Source of the DNA: Methylobacterium sp. J-077
GTDB taxonomy: Bacteria; Pseudomonadota; Alphaproteobacteria; Rhizobiales; Beijerinckiaceae
Length of the DNA stretch: 64,000 bases
Assembly: GCF_022829365.1 (NCBI RefSeq)
Contig: NZ_JAKSYJ010000119.1
Span: forward strand, 1 to 64,000
Direction: 5' to 3'
Shown here: positions 51,132-60,595 of the stretch, one piece after another
Layout of the letters: each line of letters opens with the position of its first letter
Numbering within the stretch: the first letter of the stretch is position 1
Made by a program: the position numbers and the translations under genes
Notes under the pieces: model-generated
Database searches by the model: none
Seen by the model: the letters and a program-made list of their open reading frames with translations, nothing else
Told to the model about the DNA's origin: nothing

Positions 51132-52478
51132 CTAGGACAATTCCGGAGCCGCAGTCCCAGCGATGCGCGGGGTTCCCGCCGAACGCCGAAACGCCGTCAC
51201 CGACCAAACGAGCGTCGCGATCTCCGAAGCCAGAAGCCCGAGCAGCGCGGTGGCCGGCGGCAGCATCAGAAGAAGCGGCACCATCAGGGCGAAGCCCAGG
51301 GCGGCGCTCGCCACCGCCCCGGCCGTGATCGTCCGGAAGGCGGCGGAGGCTTCGAGATAGGCGCGCGGGATCGCGTAGAGCAGCGACACGGTCACGACCG
51401 CCCAGACGCCGAGCCCGATCCAGCCCATGGCCTCGCCCGCGAAGCGCCCTTTGAACAGCACCTGCTCGATCAGCGGCAGGGTCGCGGCCATCACCAATCC
51501 GTAGACGAGACAGGCGCAGCCGATCAGCAGAACGTGGCGCATCACGAGCCGCCGGGCAGCCGGGACCTGCCCGGCGGCCAGCAGGCCGCTGATCTCCGGC
51601 AGGACCATGTTCATCAGCGCGCTCGTGGGGATGCGCAGCGGCGCGTACAGCACCAAAGTCGCGGCGATCGGCGCGTAGGCGGCCGGCCCGGCCAGCAGGG
51701 CGAACAGGAGCGTCAGGCCCTGGCCCTGCACGGTGAGGCTGGTGACGCCGGCGAGCGACCAGGCCAGGGTCCGCCAGATCGCCCGGTAGCGCGCCCGCGC
51801 CCGGGCATGGAGCGAGACCCGCAATCGCTGGCGCAGCGCCCCGTAGGCCACCACGATGGCGATGGCGTGTGCCAGGGCGATCGCCAGGAAGGCCCGGTCG
51901 AGCAGAGCCGTGCCCTCGCCGCTCAACCCGCGCCAGACGAACACGGCACCGCAGGCCGCGTAGACGAGATCGCTCAGGCCCGCGATCCGCGGCCGTCCGC
52001 GGGCCAGCAGCACGATCCGGAGATAGCTGCGGAAGCCGTAAAGGCCCACGAACGCCCCGGCCGCGAGCGCGCCGAGGCCGATCACCGGCACGAGCGCCAC
52101 GCTGGTGGCGAGGGCCATCAGCACGGAGACCAGGGCCGCGCCGGAGCCGAACATCACGTCGTAGCCGAGCGCCGCCGGCCGGCCGAGGCTCCGGGCGAGG
52201 TGGAGCGTCGCGGGCACCGCGACCAGGGCGCGGATATAGGTGATGCCGACCGCGCCGACCGTGAACACGATCGCGAACAGCCCGTAATCGTGCGCCCCGA
52301 GTTCGCGCACCAGCAGGATGTTCAGCGCGAAGTGGAACAGGCTCTGGATCAGCTCGCCGGACAGGATTACGGCGAAGCGTCCGGACAAGCCGGCACGCAT
52401 CATCGCTGCGAGGCGCAGGCCGCGGCCACGGGCCGGCATGGGAATTGTTTCACCGGATCGCGGCATGGGTCTCGGCAT
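51132..52478 (-). CDS. Wzx-like polysaccharide flippase (MATE/MOP superfamily)
   Basis: This protein has up to 448 residues and about 12-14 transmembrane helices, with the opening FAVILSGELIQSLFHFALNIL and LGAHDYGLFAIVFTVGAVG typical of RfbX/Wzx flippases. A second half starts near FKGRFAGEAMGWIGLGVWAV. It would flip undecaprenyl-linked units across the inner membrane, completing the Wzx/Wzy/Wzz set of this locus. Several Met codons near the N-terminus make the start uncertain (52478, 52466, 52439). It converges on the acyltransferase gene. Confidence 0.83.
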   Translation of the reverse strand: MPRPMPRSGETIPMPARGRGLRLAAMMRAGLSGRFAVILSGELIQSLFHFALNILLVRELGAHDYGLFAIVFTVGAVGITYIRALVAVPATLHLARSLGRPAALGYDVMFGSGAALVSVLMALATSVALVPVIGLGALAAGAFVGLYGFRSYLRIVLLARGRPRIAGLSDLVYAACGAVFVWRGLSGEGTALLDRAFLAIALAHAIAIVVAYGALRQRLRVSLHARARARYRAIWRTLAWSLAGVTSLTVQGQGLTLLFALLAGPAAYAPIAATLVLYAPLRIPTSALMNMVLPEISGLLAAGQVPAARRLVMRHVLLIGCACLVYGLVMAATLPLIEQVLFKGRFAGEAMGWIGLGVWAVVTVSLLYAIPRAYLEASAAFRTITAGAVASAALGFALMVPLLLMLPPATALLGLLASEIATLVWSVTAFRRSAGTPRIAGTAAPELS

Positions 52479-52588
52479 GATCGTGTGGGCGGCATCCTTC
52501 CTGGGACGACGGCCGCGCTTCGACCCGATGATCTAGGCGTGGCGCCCGGCGCGGCATCCGCATTCGCCCGACGGACACACGGAAACTA

Positions 52589-53743
52589 TCACCCGCGCGC
52601 TTCCGTTCGGTTTCCGGCGCTGGGGCCGAGCACGCGCGCGAGTGCGGCGAGACAGCGCGCGACATCGTCCTGATCGGCCCAGACATGCGGGCTCAGACGC
52701 AGTGATCCCGACCGCTCGCTCACGAAGACGTTTGCCGCCCGCAGGCGATCCACCAGGTTTTCGGGCAAGCCGCCGGGTGCGCGTGCCCCGAGGATGTGGC
52801 CTGCCCGCAGAGGGCGCGGTGCGAGGACGAGCCCGAGTTCCGCGACGCCTGCGGCTAGGCCTTCGGTAAGCTCGCACAACCGGGCCGCGACTGCAGGGAC
52901 GCCCCATTCGGCGACCAGTTCCAGGCCGGTCGCCGCCATGGACAAGGAAACGGGATCGTTCAATTCGCCCCGGTCGTAGCGCCGGGCTCCAACCGCCGAT
53001 GAGCGATTCCCGGCATGCTCCTCAATCGGCGCCCCGTCCTGCCGATGGGCCGCGGTGTACAGGAACGCGACCCCGTAGGGTCCGAGTGCCCATTTGTAGG
53101 TGGGGAAGGCGAGGAAATCGGGTCGCCAGCGGCCCACGTCCACCGGCATCGCGCCAACGGCCTGCGTCGCGTCGATCACCAGGGCAGCGCCCGTCTCATG
53201 CACCGCCTGCGCGAGCCGGTCGAGGTCGATCAGGCCGCCATCGGTCCAGTGCAGGGGCGTCAGGGTCGCGATGGCGATAGGCGGCGCGCCCGGCCGCCGG
53301 ATGGCCTCCAGCAGGGCGGCGGTCCAATCGCCGTCCGGCGGCCGGGCAACCTCCTCCACCGCGAGATCGTGGGCGGCCGCCAGCCGGTCGAAGGCGTAGC
53401 GCAGGGACGGGAACTCGTCTTCCACCCGCAGCAGACGTCCGCCCGGCACGGGGACGAGGTTGCGCGCCGCGATCGCCATGGCTTGACTCACCGAGCCCAC
53501 GATCGCGACATCGTCGGCGCCCGCGCCGATCAGGCGCGCGGCGGCCGCGCGGGTCCGCTCGGCGAGCGCCGGGATCGCCGTCCGGGGAAAGGTCCAGGGT
53601 TGGCTTTTCACCAGGATACCGGCCTCGCCGGCCGCGCGGACGGCGCGGGGCAGCGGCGACCAGGCTGCGGCATCGAGGTATGCGACCTCCGCCGGTACCT
53701 CGAACAGGTGTCGATGGCAGGGAATCGCTTCGGTGCTCGGCAT
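52589..53743 (-). CDS. Class-V aminotransferase family PLP enzyme
   Basis: This 384-residue enzyme has the fold-type I class V pattern. VAYLDAAAWSPLPRAV lies at the N-terminus and SVSQAMAIAARNLV in the cofactor region. ALVIDATQAVGAMPVDV carries the Asp that pairs with the PLP ring, and LAFPTYKWALGPYGVAFLY holds the PLP lysine in TYKW. RLSPHVWADQDDVARCL closes the small domain. Relatives include kynureninase-like, isopenicillin-N-epimerase-like and cysteine desulfurase-like enzymes; no specific substrate is evident. MPSTEAIPCHRH is chosen as the start. It is divergent from moeA. Confidence 0.85.
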   Translation of the reverse strand: MPSTEAIPCHRHLFEVPAEVAYLDAAAWSPLPRAVRAAGEAGILVKSQPWTFPRTAIPALAERTRAAAARLIGAGADDVAIVGSVSQAMAIAARNLVPVPGGRLLRVEDEFPSLRYAFDRLAAAHDLAVEEVARPPDGDWTAALLEAIRRPGAPPIAIATLTPLHWTDGGLIDLDRLAQAVHETGAALVIDATQAVGAMPVDVGRWRPDFLAFPTYKWALGPYGVAFLYTAAHRQDGAPIEEHAGNRSSAVGARRYDRGELNDPVSLSMAATGLELVAEWGVPAVAARLCELTEGLAAGVAELGLVLAPRPLRAGHILGARAPGGLPENLVDRLRAANVFVSERSGSLRLSPHVWADQDDVARCLAALARVLGPSAGNRTEARG

Positions 53744-53889
53744 GATGGTGACGAGCGTAGAGGATCCCATGCCGAGCCGCCACGGTCCGGGCTTGATCGC
53801 TCAGCCCCGATGCCGCAAGCCGGCAGGCCACAGCCCCGCGAGGCACCCGTGCCGACCCCCTCCTTGTCCAAGACCGTCATCGCGTCCCG

Positions 53890-55128
53890 ATGGGACGCCT
53901 GAGCCGCGACTGCTTCGATGTGGCGCCCGCGCCGATGCGGGTCGCCGAGGCGGTGGCGCTGCTGCGCGCGCGGCTGCCGGTTCTGTCGGGGATCGAATCG
54001 GTCGCGGTCGACCGGGCCGACGGTCGCGTGCTGGCGGAGGATCTGATCGCCCCGATCGCGCTGCCGCCGTTCGATAATTCGGCCGTCGACGGTTACGCGG
54101 TCCGGGCCGGCGATCTCGCCCCGACGAGTGAGACGCGCCTGCCGCTCAGCGGCCGCGTCCCGGCCGGTTACGCGCCGGCCGATCCCGGGCCGGGCTTCGC
54201 GGTGCGGATCTTCACCGGGGCACCGATGCCGCCGGGCACCGACACGGTGGCGATGCAGGAGGATGTGCGGATCGACGGTGAGGCCGTGATCCTGCCGGCC
54301 GGCCTCGCCCCGGGGGCCAATCGCCGCCGGTCCGGCGAGGATGTGCGCCGCGGCAGCCGCGCGATCCCAGCCGGCACGAGGCTTGGGCCACGCCACCTCG
54401 CGCTCGCCGCAGCCCTCGGGCTGCCCGAGTTGCGCCTGCGTGTGCCCCTCAGAGTGGCCTTGTTCTCCACTGGCGACGAACTGACCCCGTCCGGCCAGCC
54501 CCTGCCGCCCGCCGGCATCCACGACGCCAACCGTCCGATGCTGGCCGCCCTGCTGCGCAGGTTCGGCGCCGAACCCGTCGACCTCGGCATCCTGCGCGAC
54601 GCGCCCAGCCCCCTGCGGCAACGCCTCGAAGCCGCGGCTGCCGATCACGACTTGATCCTTACCTCGGGGGGCGTCTCGGTGGGCGAGGAGGACCACGTCC
54701 GCGCCGCCGTCGAGGCATCCGGTGGGCTGACCTTCTGGAGGCTGGCGATCAAGCCTGGCCGGCCGGTGGCCCTAGGCACCGTGGCGGGCACACCGTTCGC
54801 GGGTTTGCCGGGCAACCCGGCCGCCGCCTACGTGACCGCCCTGGCCATCCTCCGTCCCCTGGTGCTGCACCTGTCGGGCACGCGCCAAGAGATGCCGGCA
54901 CCGACGGTGCGCAGCGGCTTCGCTCAGGAAAAGCGCCCGGGCCGGCGCGAGTACCTGCGGGTCCGTCTCCGGGCCGGCGCCGACGGGACGCCGGAGGCGA
55001 TGCCGGTACCGGGAGGCGCCCTGTCCGGCCTCTCGGCCAGCGACGGGCTGGTGGAGCTCGACGAGGATCTGACCGCGATCCGCGTCGGCGACAGCCTGCC
55101 GTACCGGGCGCATGGGGATTGGGGGTGA
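53890..55128 (+). CDS. moeA: Molybdopterin molybdenumtransferase MoeA
   Basis: This 412-residue enzyme inserts molybdate into adenylylated molybdopterin. Motifs are PPFDNSAVDGYAVRAGDL, RIFTGAPMPPGTDTVAMQED, the MoCF-biosynthesis domain ALFSTGDELTPSGQPLPPAG, IHDANRPML, TSGGVSVGEEDHVRAAV and LPGNPAAAYVTALA. The N-terminus GRLSRDCFDV is the usual MoeA opening, supporting ATG 53890. Molybdenum cofactor would serve formate dehydrogenase and similar enzymes, which also fits with SelD in the window, though the two are far apart. Confidence 0.95.
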   Translation: MGRLSRDCFDVAPAPMRVAEAVALLRARLPVLSGIESVAVDRADGRVLAEDLIAPIALPPFDNSAVDGYAVRAGDLAPTSETRLPLSGRVPAGYAPADPGPGFAVRIFTGAPMPPGTDTVAMQEDVRIDGEAVILPAGLAPGANRRRSGEDVRRGSRAIPAGTRLGPRHLALAAALGLPELRLRVPLRVALFSTGDELTPSGQPLPPAGIHDANRPMLAALLRRFGAEPVDLGILRDAPSPLRQRLEAAAADHDLILTSGGVSVGEEDHVRAAVEASGGLTFWRLAIKPGRPVALGTVAGTPFAGLPGNPAAAYVTALAILRPLVLHLSGTRQEMPAPTVRSGFAQEKRPGRREYLRVRLRAGADGTPEAMPVPGGALSGLSASDGLVELDEDLTAIRVGDSLPYRAHGDWG

Positions 55129-55195
55129 TCTGTTGTTCGCAGGCTTGAGCCTGTAGAGCGTCAGGCCCGTCCACGATCGACCTGTTCGAGATCCC

Positions 55196-56071
55196 GTGCC
55201 CCTGCTCGCCGACCGCGCTCCCGCCAAAGTCAACCTGACGCTGCACGTCCTCGGGCGGCGCGCCGGTGACGGCTACCATGAGCTGGAGAGCTTGGTCGCC
55301 TTCGCGGGCACCGCCGACCGCCTGACCCTCGATCCCGGCGCCCCACTCGGCCTCGCCGTCAGCGGCCCGACCGCCGGGCCGGCCGGCCCGACCGCGGACA
55401 ACCTGGTCCTGCGCGCCGCCCGCGGGCTAGCGGCGCGGATGCCATCCCTGCGGCTGGGGGGCTTTCACCTCGTCAAACGCCTGCCGGTCGCCGCCGGGAT
55501 CGGCGGCGGCTCGTCGGACGCCGCCGCGGCCTTGCGGTTGCTCGCGTGCCTCAACGACCTGCCGCTCGATCACCCGGCCATGGTCGCCGCCGCCCGCGAG
55601 ACCGGGGCCGACGTGCCCGTCTGCCTCGACCCGCGGGCACGGATGATGCGCGGCGCCGGGGAGGAGATCGGCCCGGTGCTCGGGCTCGCGCCGTTGCCGG
55701 CGGTTCTGATAAATCCCGGGGTGCCGGTGCCGACCGCTCCGGTGTTCAAGGCCTTGGGCCTCGCGGTCGGGCAGAAGCTCGACGGCGCCCCGCATCCCGA
55801 CATCGACGAGGGACTCGGCGCCGACGCCCTCGTGGCGGCGCTCTCCCCGGCCCGGAACGACCTGGAGGCTCCGGCGCTCACGGTCGCCCCGGTGATCGGC
55901 GAGACCCTGGCGGCCCTGCGGGGCCAGGCCGGCTGCCGCCTGGCGCGGATGTCGGGCTCGGGGGCCACGGTGTTCGCGCTGTTCACCGACCGGCGCGCCG
56001 TCGTCCGGGCCGCGGCCGCCCTGCGGGCCGCCCATCCGGGCTGGTGGGTGGCGCCGACCTTCCTGCGCTGA
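55196..56071 (+). CDS. ispE: 4-diphosphocytidyl-2-C-methyl-D-erythritol kinase IspE
   Basis: This 291-residue GHMP kinase phosphorylates CDP-ME in the MEP isoprenoid pathway. Signatures are [46 protein letters not shown] (ATP loop), and the C-terminal [18 protein letters not shown] 55196 is the start. It feeds the isoprenoid precursors used by polyprenyl diphosphate synthase (59414-60427) and UbiA. It is followed by a converging ClC gene 18 bases after the stop. Confidence 0.95.
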   Translation: MPLLADRAPAKVNLTLHVLGRRAGDGYHELESLVAFAGTADRLTLDPGAPLGLAVSGPTAGPAGPTADNLVLRAARGLAARMPSLRLGGFHLVKRLPVAAGIGGGSSDAAAALRLLACLNDLPLDHPAMVAAARETGADVPVCLDPRARMMRGAGEEIGPVLGLAPLPAVLINPGVPVPTAPVFKALGLAVGQKLDGAPHPDIDEGLGADALVAALSPARNDLEAPALTVAPVIGETLAALRGQAGCRLARMSGSGATVFALFTDRRAVVRAAAALRAAHPGWWVAPTFLR

Positions 56072-56089
56072 ACGGACGGACAGCGTCCG

Positions 56090-57904
56090 TCAGCCGCCGA
56101 TCGCACCGGCACGCGCTCGGTCGCGGCGGAAATACGCCCGGCGCTCGGCTTCCGCGCGGACCGTCGTCGCGCGCACCTGCAGCAGGTCCTTGCGGGTCAG
56201 GAGCCCGACCAGCGCGCCGCACTCCGGATCGGTGACCGGCAGGCGGCCCTGCCCGGCCGAGAGCATCACGTCGAGGGCGTGCGAAACCACGTCACCCGGA
56301 TGCACGACCGCGAGATCGGCATCCGAGACGCGTTCGGCGAGGGTACCGTCGGCCCCGGCGCCCTCCCCCATCGCCACCGTCCAGCGGAGGGCGTCGTCGC
56401 GCGTGACCAGCCCCACCGGCCGGCGGGCGCGATCGACCACCGGATAGGTGTGGTGATCGCCGGTGGTGATCGCCGCGAGTGCCTCGGCGAGCGGCAGGTC
56501 CGCGTCCAGGGCTGCGACCTCGCGGGTCATCACCGCCTCGACCCGGGCGAGGTCGTAGGGATCGATGCCGTATTCCCGGGTCACGTGCTGCCCGCGCCGA
56601 GCGATCTTCTCGGTGAGGATCGAGCGCCTGAGCAGCAGCACCGTCACCGCGTAGGCCGCCATGGTGGCGGCGAGCAGCGGCGCCAGGGCGCCGATGTCGC
56701 CGGTCACCTCGACGGCGAACACCACCCCGGTGAGCGGCGCCGGCAGGGTTCCGCCGAGCATCGCCGCCATGCCGAGCAGCGCCCAGAAGCCGTGCGCGCC
56801 CGGGAGGACAAGACCGATCAACCAGCCGATCGCGCCGCCCAGGATCAGCAAAGGCGCGAGCACGCCCCCGGAGGTGCCCGAGGACAGGGCCGCGAGCCAA
56901 ATCGCCGCCTTCACCACGAGGATCGTCAGCACGGTGCTGGCCAGCATGTGCCCGGCGAGCAGGTCGCGGATCACGTCGTAGCCGACGCCGAGCGCCCGGG
57001 GCTCCACGAGACCGCCGAGGCCGACCACGAGGGCGCCTAAAGCCGGCCACCACATCCAGTGGATCGGCAGCCGGCCGAACCCGTCCTCCAACGCGTAAAG
57101 CGCCCGGGTCAGCACGCCCGAGATCAGCCCGCAGGCGATGCCGAGCACGGCGCAAGCGGGCAGTCCCCACCACGGCAGAGCCGGGTTGTCGGTGAAGGGG
57201 AAGAGCGGCCCGGCCTCGAACAGCGCGGGACGCCAGCAGGCCGCCGTCACCGCCCCGACCGTCACCGGCACGAGGCTGCGCGGGCGCCACTCGAACAACA
57301 GCACCTCGACGGCGAGCAACACGGCCGCCACGGGCGTCCCGAAGATCGCCGTCATGCCGGCGGCGGCGCCGGCCACCAGCAGGGTCTTTCGCTCGCCCGC
57401 GCTGAGATGGAAGAACTGCGCGAACAGCGAGCCCACCGCGCCGCCCGTGACGATGATCGGCCCCTCGGCGCCGAACGGGCCGCCGGTGCCGATCGCCACC
57501 GCCGAGGAGAGTGGCTTGAGGAGAGCCACCTTGGGCGACATTCGGCTGCCGCCGATCAGGATCGCCTCCATGGCCTCCGGGATGCCATGGCCGCGGATCT
57601 TTTCGGAACCGTAGCGGGCCATCACGCCGACGATCAGCGCGCCGATCACCGGGATCGCGATCATCCACGGCCCGGGCGTTGCGCCGGCCAGCGAGGTCAG
57701 GGCGGTGTCGAAGCGGCCGTACCAAACGGCATTCGTCACCAGACCGATCAGCGCGAGCAGGATCCAGGCGGTTCCGGAGGCGGCCGTGCCGGTGATCACC
57801 GCCAGCCCGGCCAGCATCAGCACCCGCCGGTCCGCACTGAAATCGCCGAGCGTCCTCCGCAACGGCCTGTCGTTGCCGCGCTCGAACCCCTGCCCGCCGT
57901 CCAT
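56090..57904 (-). CDS. ClC-family chloride channel/antiporter with C-terminal CBS domains
   Basis: This 604-residue protein has a ClC membrane domain (about 35-440) and two CBS domains (about 470-590; VEAVMTREVAALDADLPLAE and DLAVVHPGDVVSHALDVMLS). The selectivity-filter motifs are GHGIPEAMEA, GGPFGAEGPI and the late GGVLAPLL. In most ClC proteins the second is GREGP or GKEGP, so the Ala in GAEGP is a variation. It may act as a channel or proton antiporter regulated by nucleotides at the CBS domains. It is divergent from a MarR gene across a perfect dyad at 57934-57948. Confidence 0.92.
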   Translation of the reverse strand: MDGGQGFERGNDRPLRRTLGDFSADRRVLMLAGLAVITGTAASGTAWILLALIGLVTNAVWYGRFDTALTSLAGATPGPWMIAIPVIGALIVGVMARYGSEKIRGHGIPEAMEAILIGGSRMSPKVALLKPLSSAVAIGTGGPFGAEGPIIVTGGAVGSLFAQFFHLSAGERKTLLVAGAAAGMTAIFGTPVAAVLLAVEVLLFEWRPRSLVPVTVGAVTAACWRPALFEAGPLFPFTDNPALPWWGLPACAVLGIACGLISGVLTRALYALEDGFGRLPIHWMWWPALGALVVGLGGLVEPRALGVGYDVIRDLLAGHMLASTVLTILVVKAAIWLAALSSGTSGGVLAPLLILGGAIGWLIGLVLPGAHGFWALLGMAAMLGGTLPAPLTGVVFAVEVTGDIGALAPLLAATMAAYAVTVLLLRRSILTEKIARRGQHVTREYGIDPYDLARVEAVMTREVAALDADLPLAEALAAITTGDHHTYPVVDRARRPVGLVTRDDALRWTVAMGEGAGADGTLAERVSDADLAVVHPGDVVSHALDVMLSAGQGRLPVTDPECGALVGLLTRKDLLQVRATTVRAEAERRAYFRRDRARAGAIGG

Positions 57905-57933
57905 ACAATCCTCCCTCGTTCCGTGCCTAATTA

Positions 57934-57948
57934 TATCGTGATACGATA
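57934..57948. promoter_or_regulatory. Operator-like dyad in ClC/MarR divergent promoter
   Basis: TATCGT-GAT-ACGATA is a perfect 6-bp inverted repeat with a 3-base centre, in an AT-rich patch 30 bases before the ClC start and about 63 bases before the MarR start. This size and symmetry fit a MarR-family site. Confidence 0.65.
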
Positions 57949-58010
57949 CGTTCAAGCACGTCAGGATCGGGGCTGGGTACGATGTGGCCGGGGAGCCCCT
58001 ATGCATCGGC

Positions 58011-58484
58011 ATGATGCAGAGCCACACGCTCGGGATCGACATCGAGGAGATCAGCGTGGACTCCGAGGAGCCTCAGACCGAGCCGCTGTCGCAGGCGCAG
58101 TACGCCGCGCTCGCCGAGTTTCGGTACCGGCTGCGGCGCTTCCTGGCCTTCAGCGAAGCGGCGGCGGCGCGGGCGGGCATCCCACCCCAGCAGCATCAGG
58201 CGCTCCTGGCGCTCGCCGGGCATGTCGGGCGCGCGCCGCCGACGGTCGGCCTGCTCGCCGAACAGCTCCTGATCGCCCCGCATAGCGCGGCCGAGTTGGT
58301 CGCCCGGATGGTCGAGGGCGGCCTGCTGACCAAGGCACGCGCCGCGGAAGATCGTCGGCGCAGCGAACTCGCGCTCACGCCCCGGGCCGAGGCGTTGCTG
58401 CGGGCGTTGACCGCCGCACATCTGGAGGAGTTGCACGGGCTGGCGCCGGCTCTGGCGGAAGCGCTCAATCCTGCGGCGTCTTGA
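58011..58484 (+). CDS. MarR-family transcriptional regulator
   Basis: This regulator has about 157 residues, with ATG 58011 or the next ATG as start; a GTG nine codons earlier is possible. The winged helix is evident: QHQALLALAGHVGRAPPTVG, LAEQLLIAPHSAAELVARMV, and the wing GLLTKARAAEDRRRSELALT (DxRxxxL-type). Flanking helices would dimerise. It most likely binds the dyad at 57934-57948, repressing itself and the divergent ClC gene in response to a small ligand. Ligand unknown. Confidence 0.88.
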   Translation: MMQSHTLGIDIEEISVDSEEPQTEPLSQAQYAALAEFRYRLRRFLAFSEAAAARAGIPPQQHQALLALAGHVGRAPPTVGLLAEQLLIAPHSAAELVARMVEGGLLTKARAAEDRRRSELALTPRAEALLRALTAAHLEELHGLAPALAEALNPAAS

Positions 58485-58527
58485 CGCATCCCGGCGCTGG
58501 TGGTTTGTAGTCTGAGGGGGTGCCGAG

Positions 58528-59406
58528 ATGGTGAATCGGGACGGTTCGACGGCGCGCAGCGCCAAGCTCCGCGGGTTCTACGCGTCCCTGGTCTCGAACC
58601 AGAACGTGGCGTCCGATCCGCGGATCGAAGCGGCCTTCGCGGCGATTGCGCGGGAGCCATTCGCCGGGCCGGGGCCTTGGTCGATCCTAGCGGCTAATAT
58701 CTGGCGGTTCCGAGACGACGGCCCGCACTACGTCACGACGCCCGACGACGATCCTGCCTTCCTGTATCAGGACGTGCTGGTCGCCCTCGACGCAGGCCGC
58801 GGCATCAACATCGGGCAGCCGAGCCTCCACGCTTTCTGTCTCGACGCGCTGGCGCCGCAGCGCGGAGAGACGGTCCTTCAGGTTGGGACCGGCAGCGGAT
58901 ATTATACCGCGCTCCTCGCCCATCTCGTCGGGCCGGACGGCCATGTCCACGGTTTCGAGATCGATCCCTGCCTCGCCGAGCGGGCAGCGCGCAACTTGGC
59001 GCCTTGGCCCTGGGCGAGGGTGGAGGCGCGCTCCGGCGCGACGGGTGGCTTGCCCGAGGCCGACGCGATCTACGTCAATGCCGGGGCGCCGCGCCCGGCC
59101 CGGGCTTGGCTCGACGCCCTGCGGCCGGAGGGCCGATTGCTGTTCCCGCTCCAGTCCGCCAACCGCCGGGGAGGCATGCTGCTGATCCGCCGGCCGGGAG
59201 CTGACGCGGCCTGGCTGGCCCGGTTCGTCTCCAGGGCGAGCTTCATCCCTCTCCAGGGCCTGCCGGAGGACGACGGAGGCGCATTGCTGGAGGCTTTCGC
59301 GCGGGAGCCGCTCTTCACGGTCCGGTCGCTGCGCTTCGGCGAACCGCCCGATGCGACCTGCTGGTACAACGGTGGCGATTGGTGGTTGTCGACCCGCGAT
59401 CCGTAA
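58528..59406 (+). CDS. Protein-L-isoaspartate O-methyltransferase-like protein
   Basis: This 292-residue SAM-dependent methyltransferase is of the PCMT family. Motifs are YQDVLVALDAGRGINIGQPS (PCMT substrate region), VLQVGTGSGYYTALLAHLVG (motif I, SAM loop), VHGFEIDPCLAERAARNL (motif II acidic residue) and ADAIYVNAGAPRPARAWLDA (motif III). The C-terminus differs from repair-type Pcm, so it may methylate another substrate. GAGGGGG precedes ATG 58528. Confidence 0.85.
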   Translation: MVNRDGSTARSAKLRGFYASLVSNQNVASDPRIEAAFAAIAREPFAGPGPWSILAANIWRFRDDGPHYVTTPDDDPAFLYQDVLVALDAGRGINIGQPSLHAFCLDALAPQRGETVLQVGTGSGYYTALLAHLVGPDGHVHGFEIDPCLAERAARNLAPWPWARVEARSGATGGLPEADAIYVNAGAPRPARAWLDALRPEGRLLFPLQSANRRGGMLLIRRPGADAAWLARFVSRASFIPLQGLPEDDGGALLEAFAREPLFTVRSLRFGEPPDATCWYNGGDWWLSTRDP

Positions 59407-59413
59407 GGCGGCC

Positions 59414-60427
59414 TCAGCGCGCCCGGGCGACGCAGAACTCCACCGCGCCGTTGAGCGCGGCCTTCACTGGCCCGTCCGGGAAGATATCGAGGGCGGCGCG
59501 GGCCTGGGCACCGTAATGGTGGGCGCGGGCCACCGTCTCCTCCAGGGCGCCGTGGCGCTGGAGCAGGTCGAGGGCAGTGCCGAGGTCGTCCGCGCCGATC
59601 TCGCCCTGCTGCAGCGTCCGGCGCCAGAAGCCGCGCTCGCCCTCGCTGGCCTTGCGGTGAGCCAGCACGATCGGCAGGGTGATCTTGCCCTCGCGAAAAT
59701 CGTCGCCGACGTTCTTGCCGAGCTCGGCCGAGGTGCCGCCGTAATCGAGCACGTCGTCGATCAGCTGGAAGGCGATGCCGAGATTCATCCCGTAGGCGCG
59801 GGCGGCCGCTTGCTCGGCCTCCGGCCGTCCGGCGAGCACTGGCCCGACCTCGCAGGCGGAGGCGAACAACTCCGCCGTCTTGCCGCGGATCACCGCGAGA
59901 TAGGCGGCCTCGTTGGTCTCCAGGTTCTTGGCGTTGGTGAGCTGCATCACCTCGCCCTCGGCGATCACCGTGGCGGCGGCGGACAGGATGTCGAGCGCCC
60001 GCAGGGAGCCGACCTCGACCATCATCCGGAAGGCCTGGCCGAGCAGGAAGTCGCCCACCAGCACCGAGGCCTCGTTGCCCCACTTGATCCGGGCAGCGAC
60101 GCGGCCGCGGCGCATGTCGCTCTCGTCGACCACGTCGTCGTGCAGCAGGGTCGCGGTGTGCATGAACTCGACGCTGGCGGCGAGCTTCACGTCGCCGTCG
60201 CCGACGTAGCCGCAGAGCTTCGCGCAGGCGAGCGTCAGGATCGGGCGCAGGCGCTTGCCGCCGGAGGCGATCAGGTGGTTGGCCACCTCCGGGATCATCG
60301 CCACGTCGGAGCCGGTGCGCGACAGGATCGTGGTGTTGACCCGCGCCATGCCGTCCGCCACCAGCGCCACGATGTCGTTCAGCCCCGCCTCGGTCTCGGG
60401 CTTCGGATTCTCGATGGAGAGGGCCAT
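59414..60427 (-). CDS. ispB: Polyprenyl diphosphate synthase (IspB/DdsA-like)
   Basis: This 337-residue trans-prenyltransferase makes the long isoprenoid tail of ubiquinone; in this group the chain is usually C50. The aspartate-rich motifs are LLHDDVVDESDMRRG (FARM) and FQLIDDVLDYGG (SARM), both intact. GGKRLRPILTLACAK binds isopentenyl diphosphate. ATG 60427 gives the normal length; the upstream extension is unstructured. It is divergent from DUF2007-trmN6, an arrangement often seen in alphaproteobacteria. Confidence 0.94.
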   Translation of the reverse strand: MALSIENPKPETEAGLNDIVALVADGMARVNTTILSRTGSDVAMIPEVANHLIASGGKRLRPILTLACAKLCGYVGDGDVKLAASVEFMHTATLLHDDVVDESDMRRGRVAARIKWGNEASVLVGDFLLGQAFRMMVEVGSLRALDILSAAATVIAEGEVMQLTNAKNLETNEAAYLAVIRGKTAELFASACEVGPVLAGRPEAEQAAARAYGMNLGIAFQLIDDVLDYGGTSAELGKNVGDDFREGKITLPIVLAHRKASEGERGFWRRTLQQGEIGADDLGTALDLLQRHGALEETVARAHHYGAQARAALDIFPDGPVKAALNGAVEFCVARAR

Positions 60428-60595
60428 ACCCAAGATCCGCAACCTCCAGTCCGGTTCCCCCGCAGGGCGCGGGCGATCCCTTCGCACGCGCCTCGCGGCG
60501 CCGCAACATCGGCGCACTCGGGATATGGCGCGCGGGGAACGCGCAGCGAACGCGACGAATGCGCCGGCCGCTGCGCGATCCCGCGAAGAATTGCG

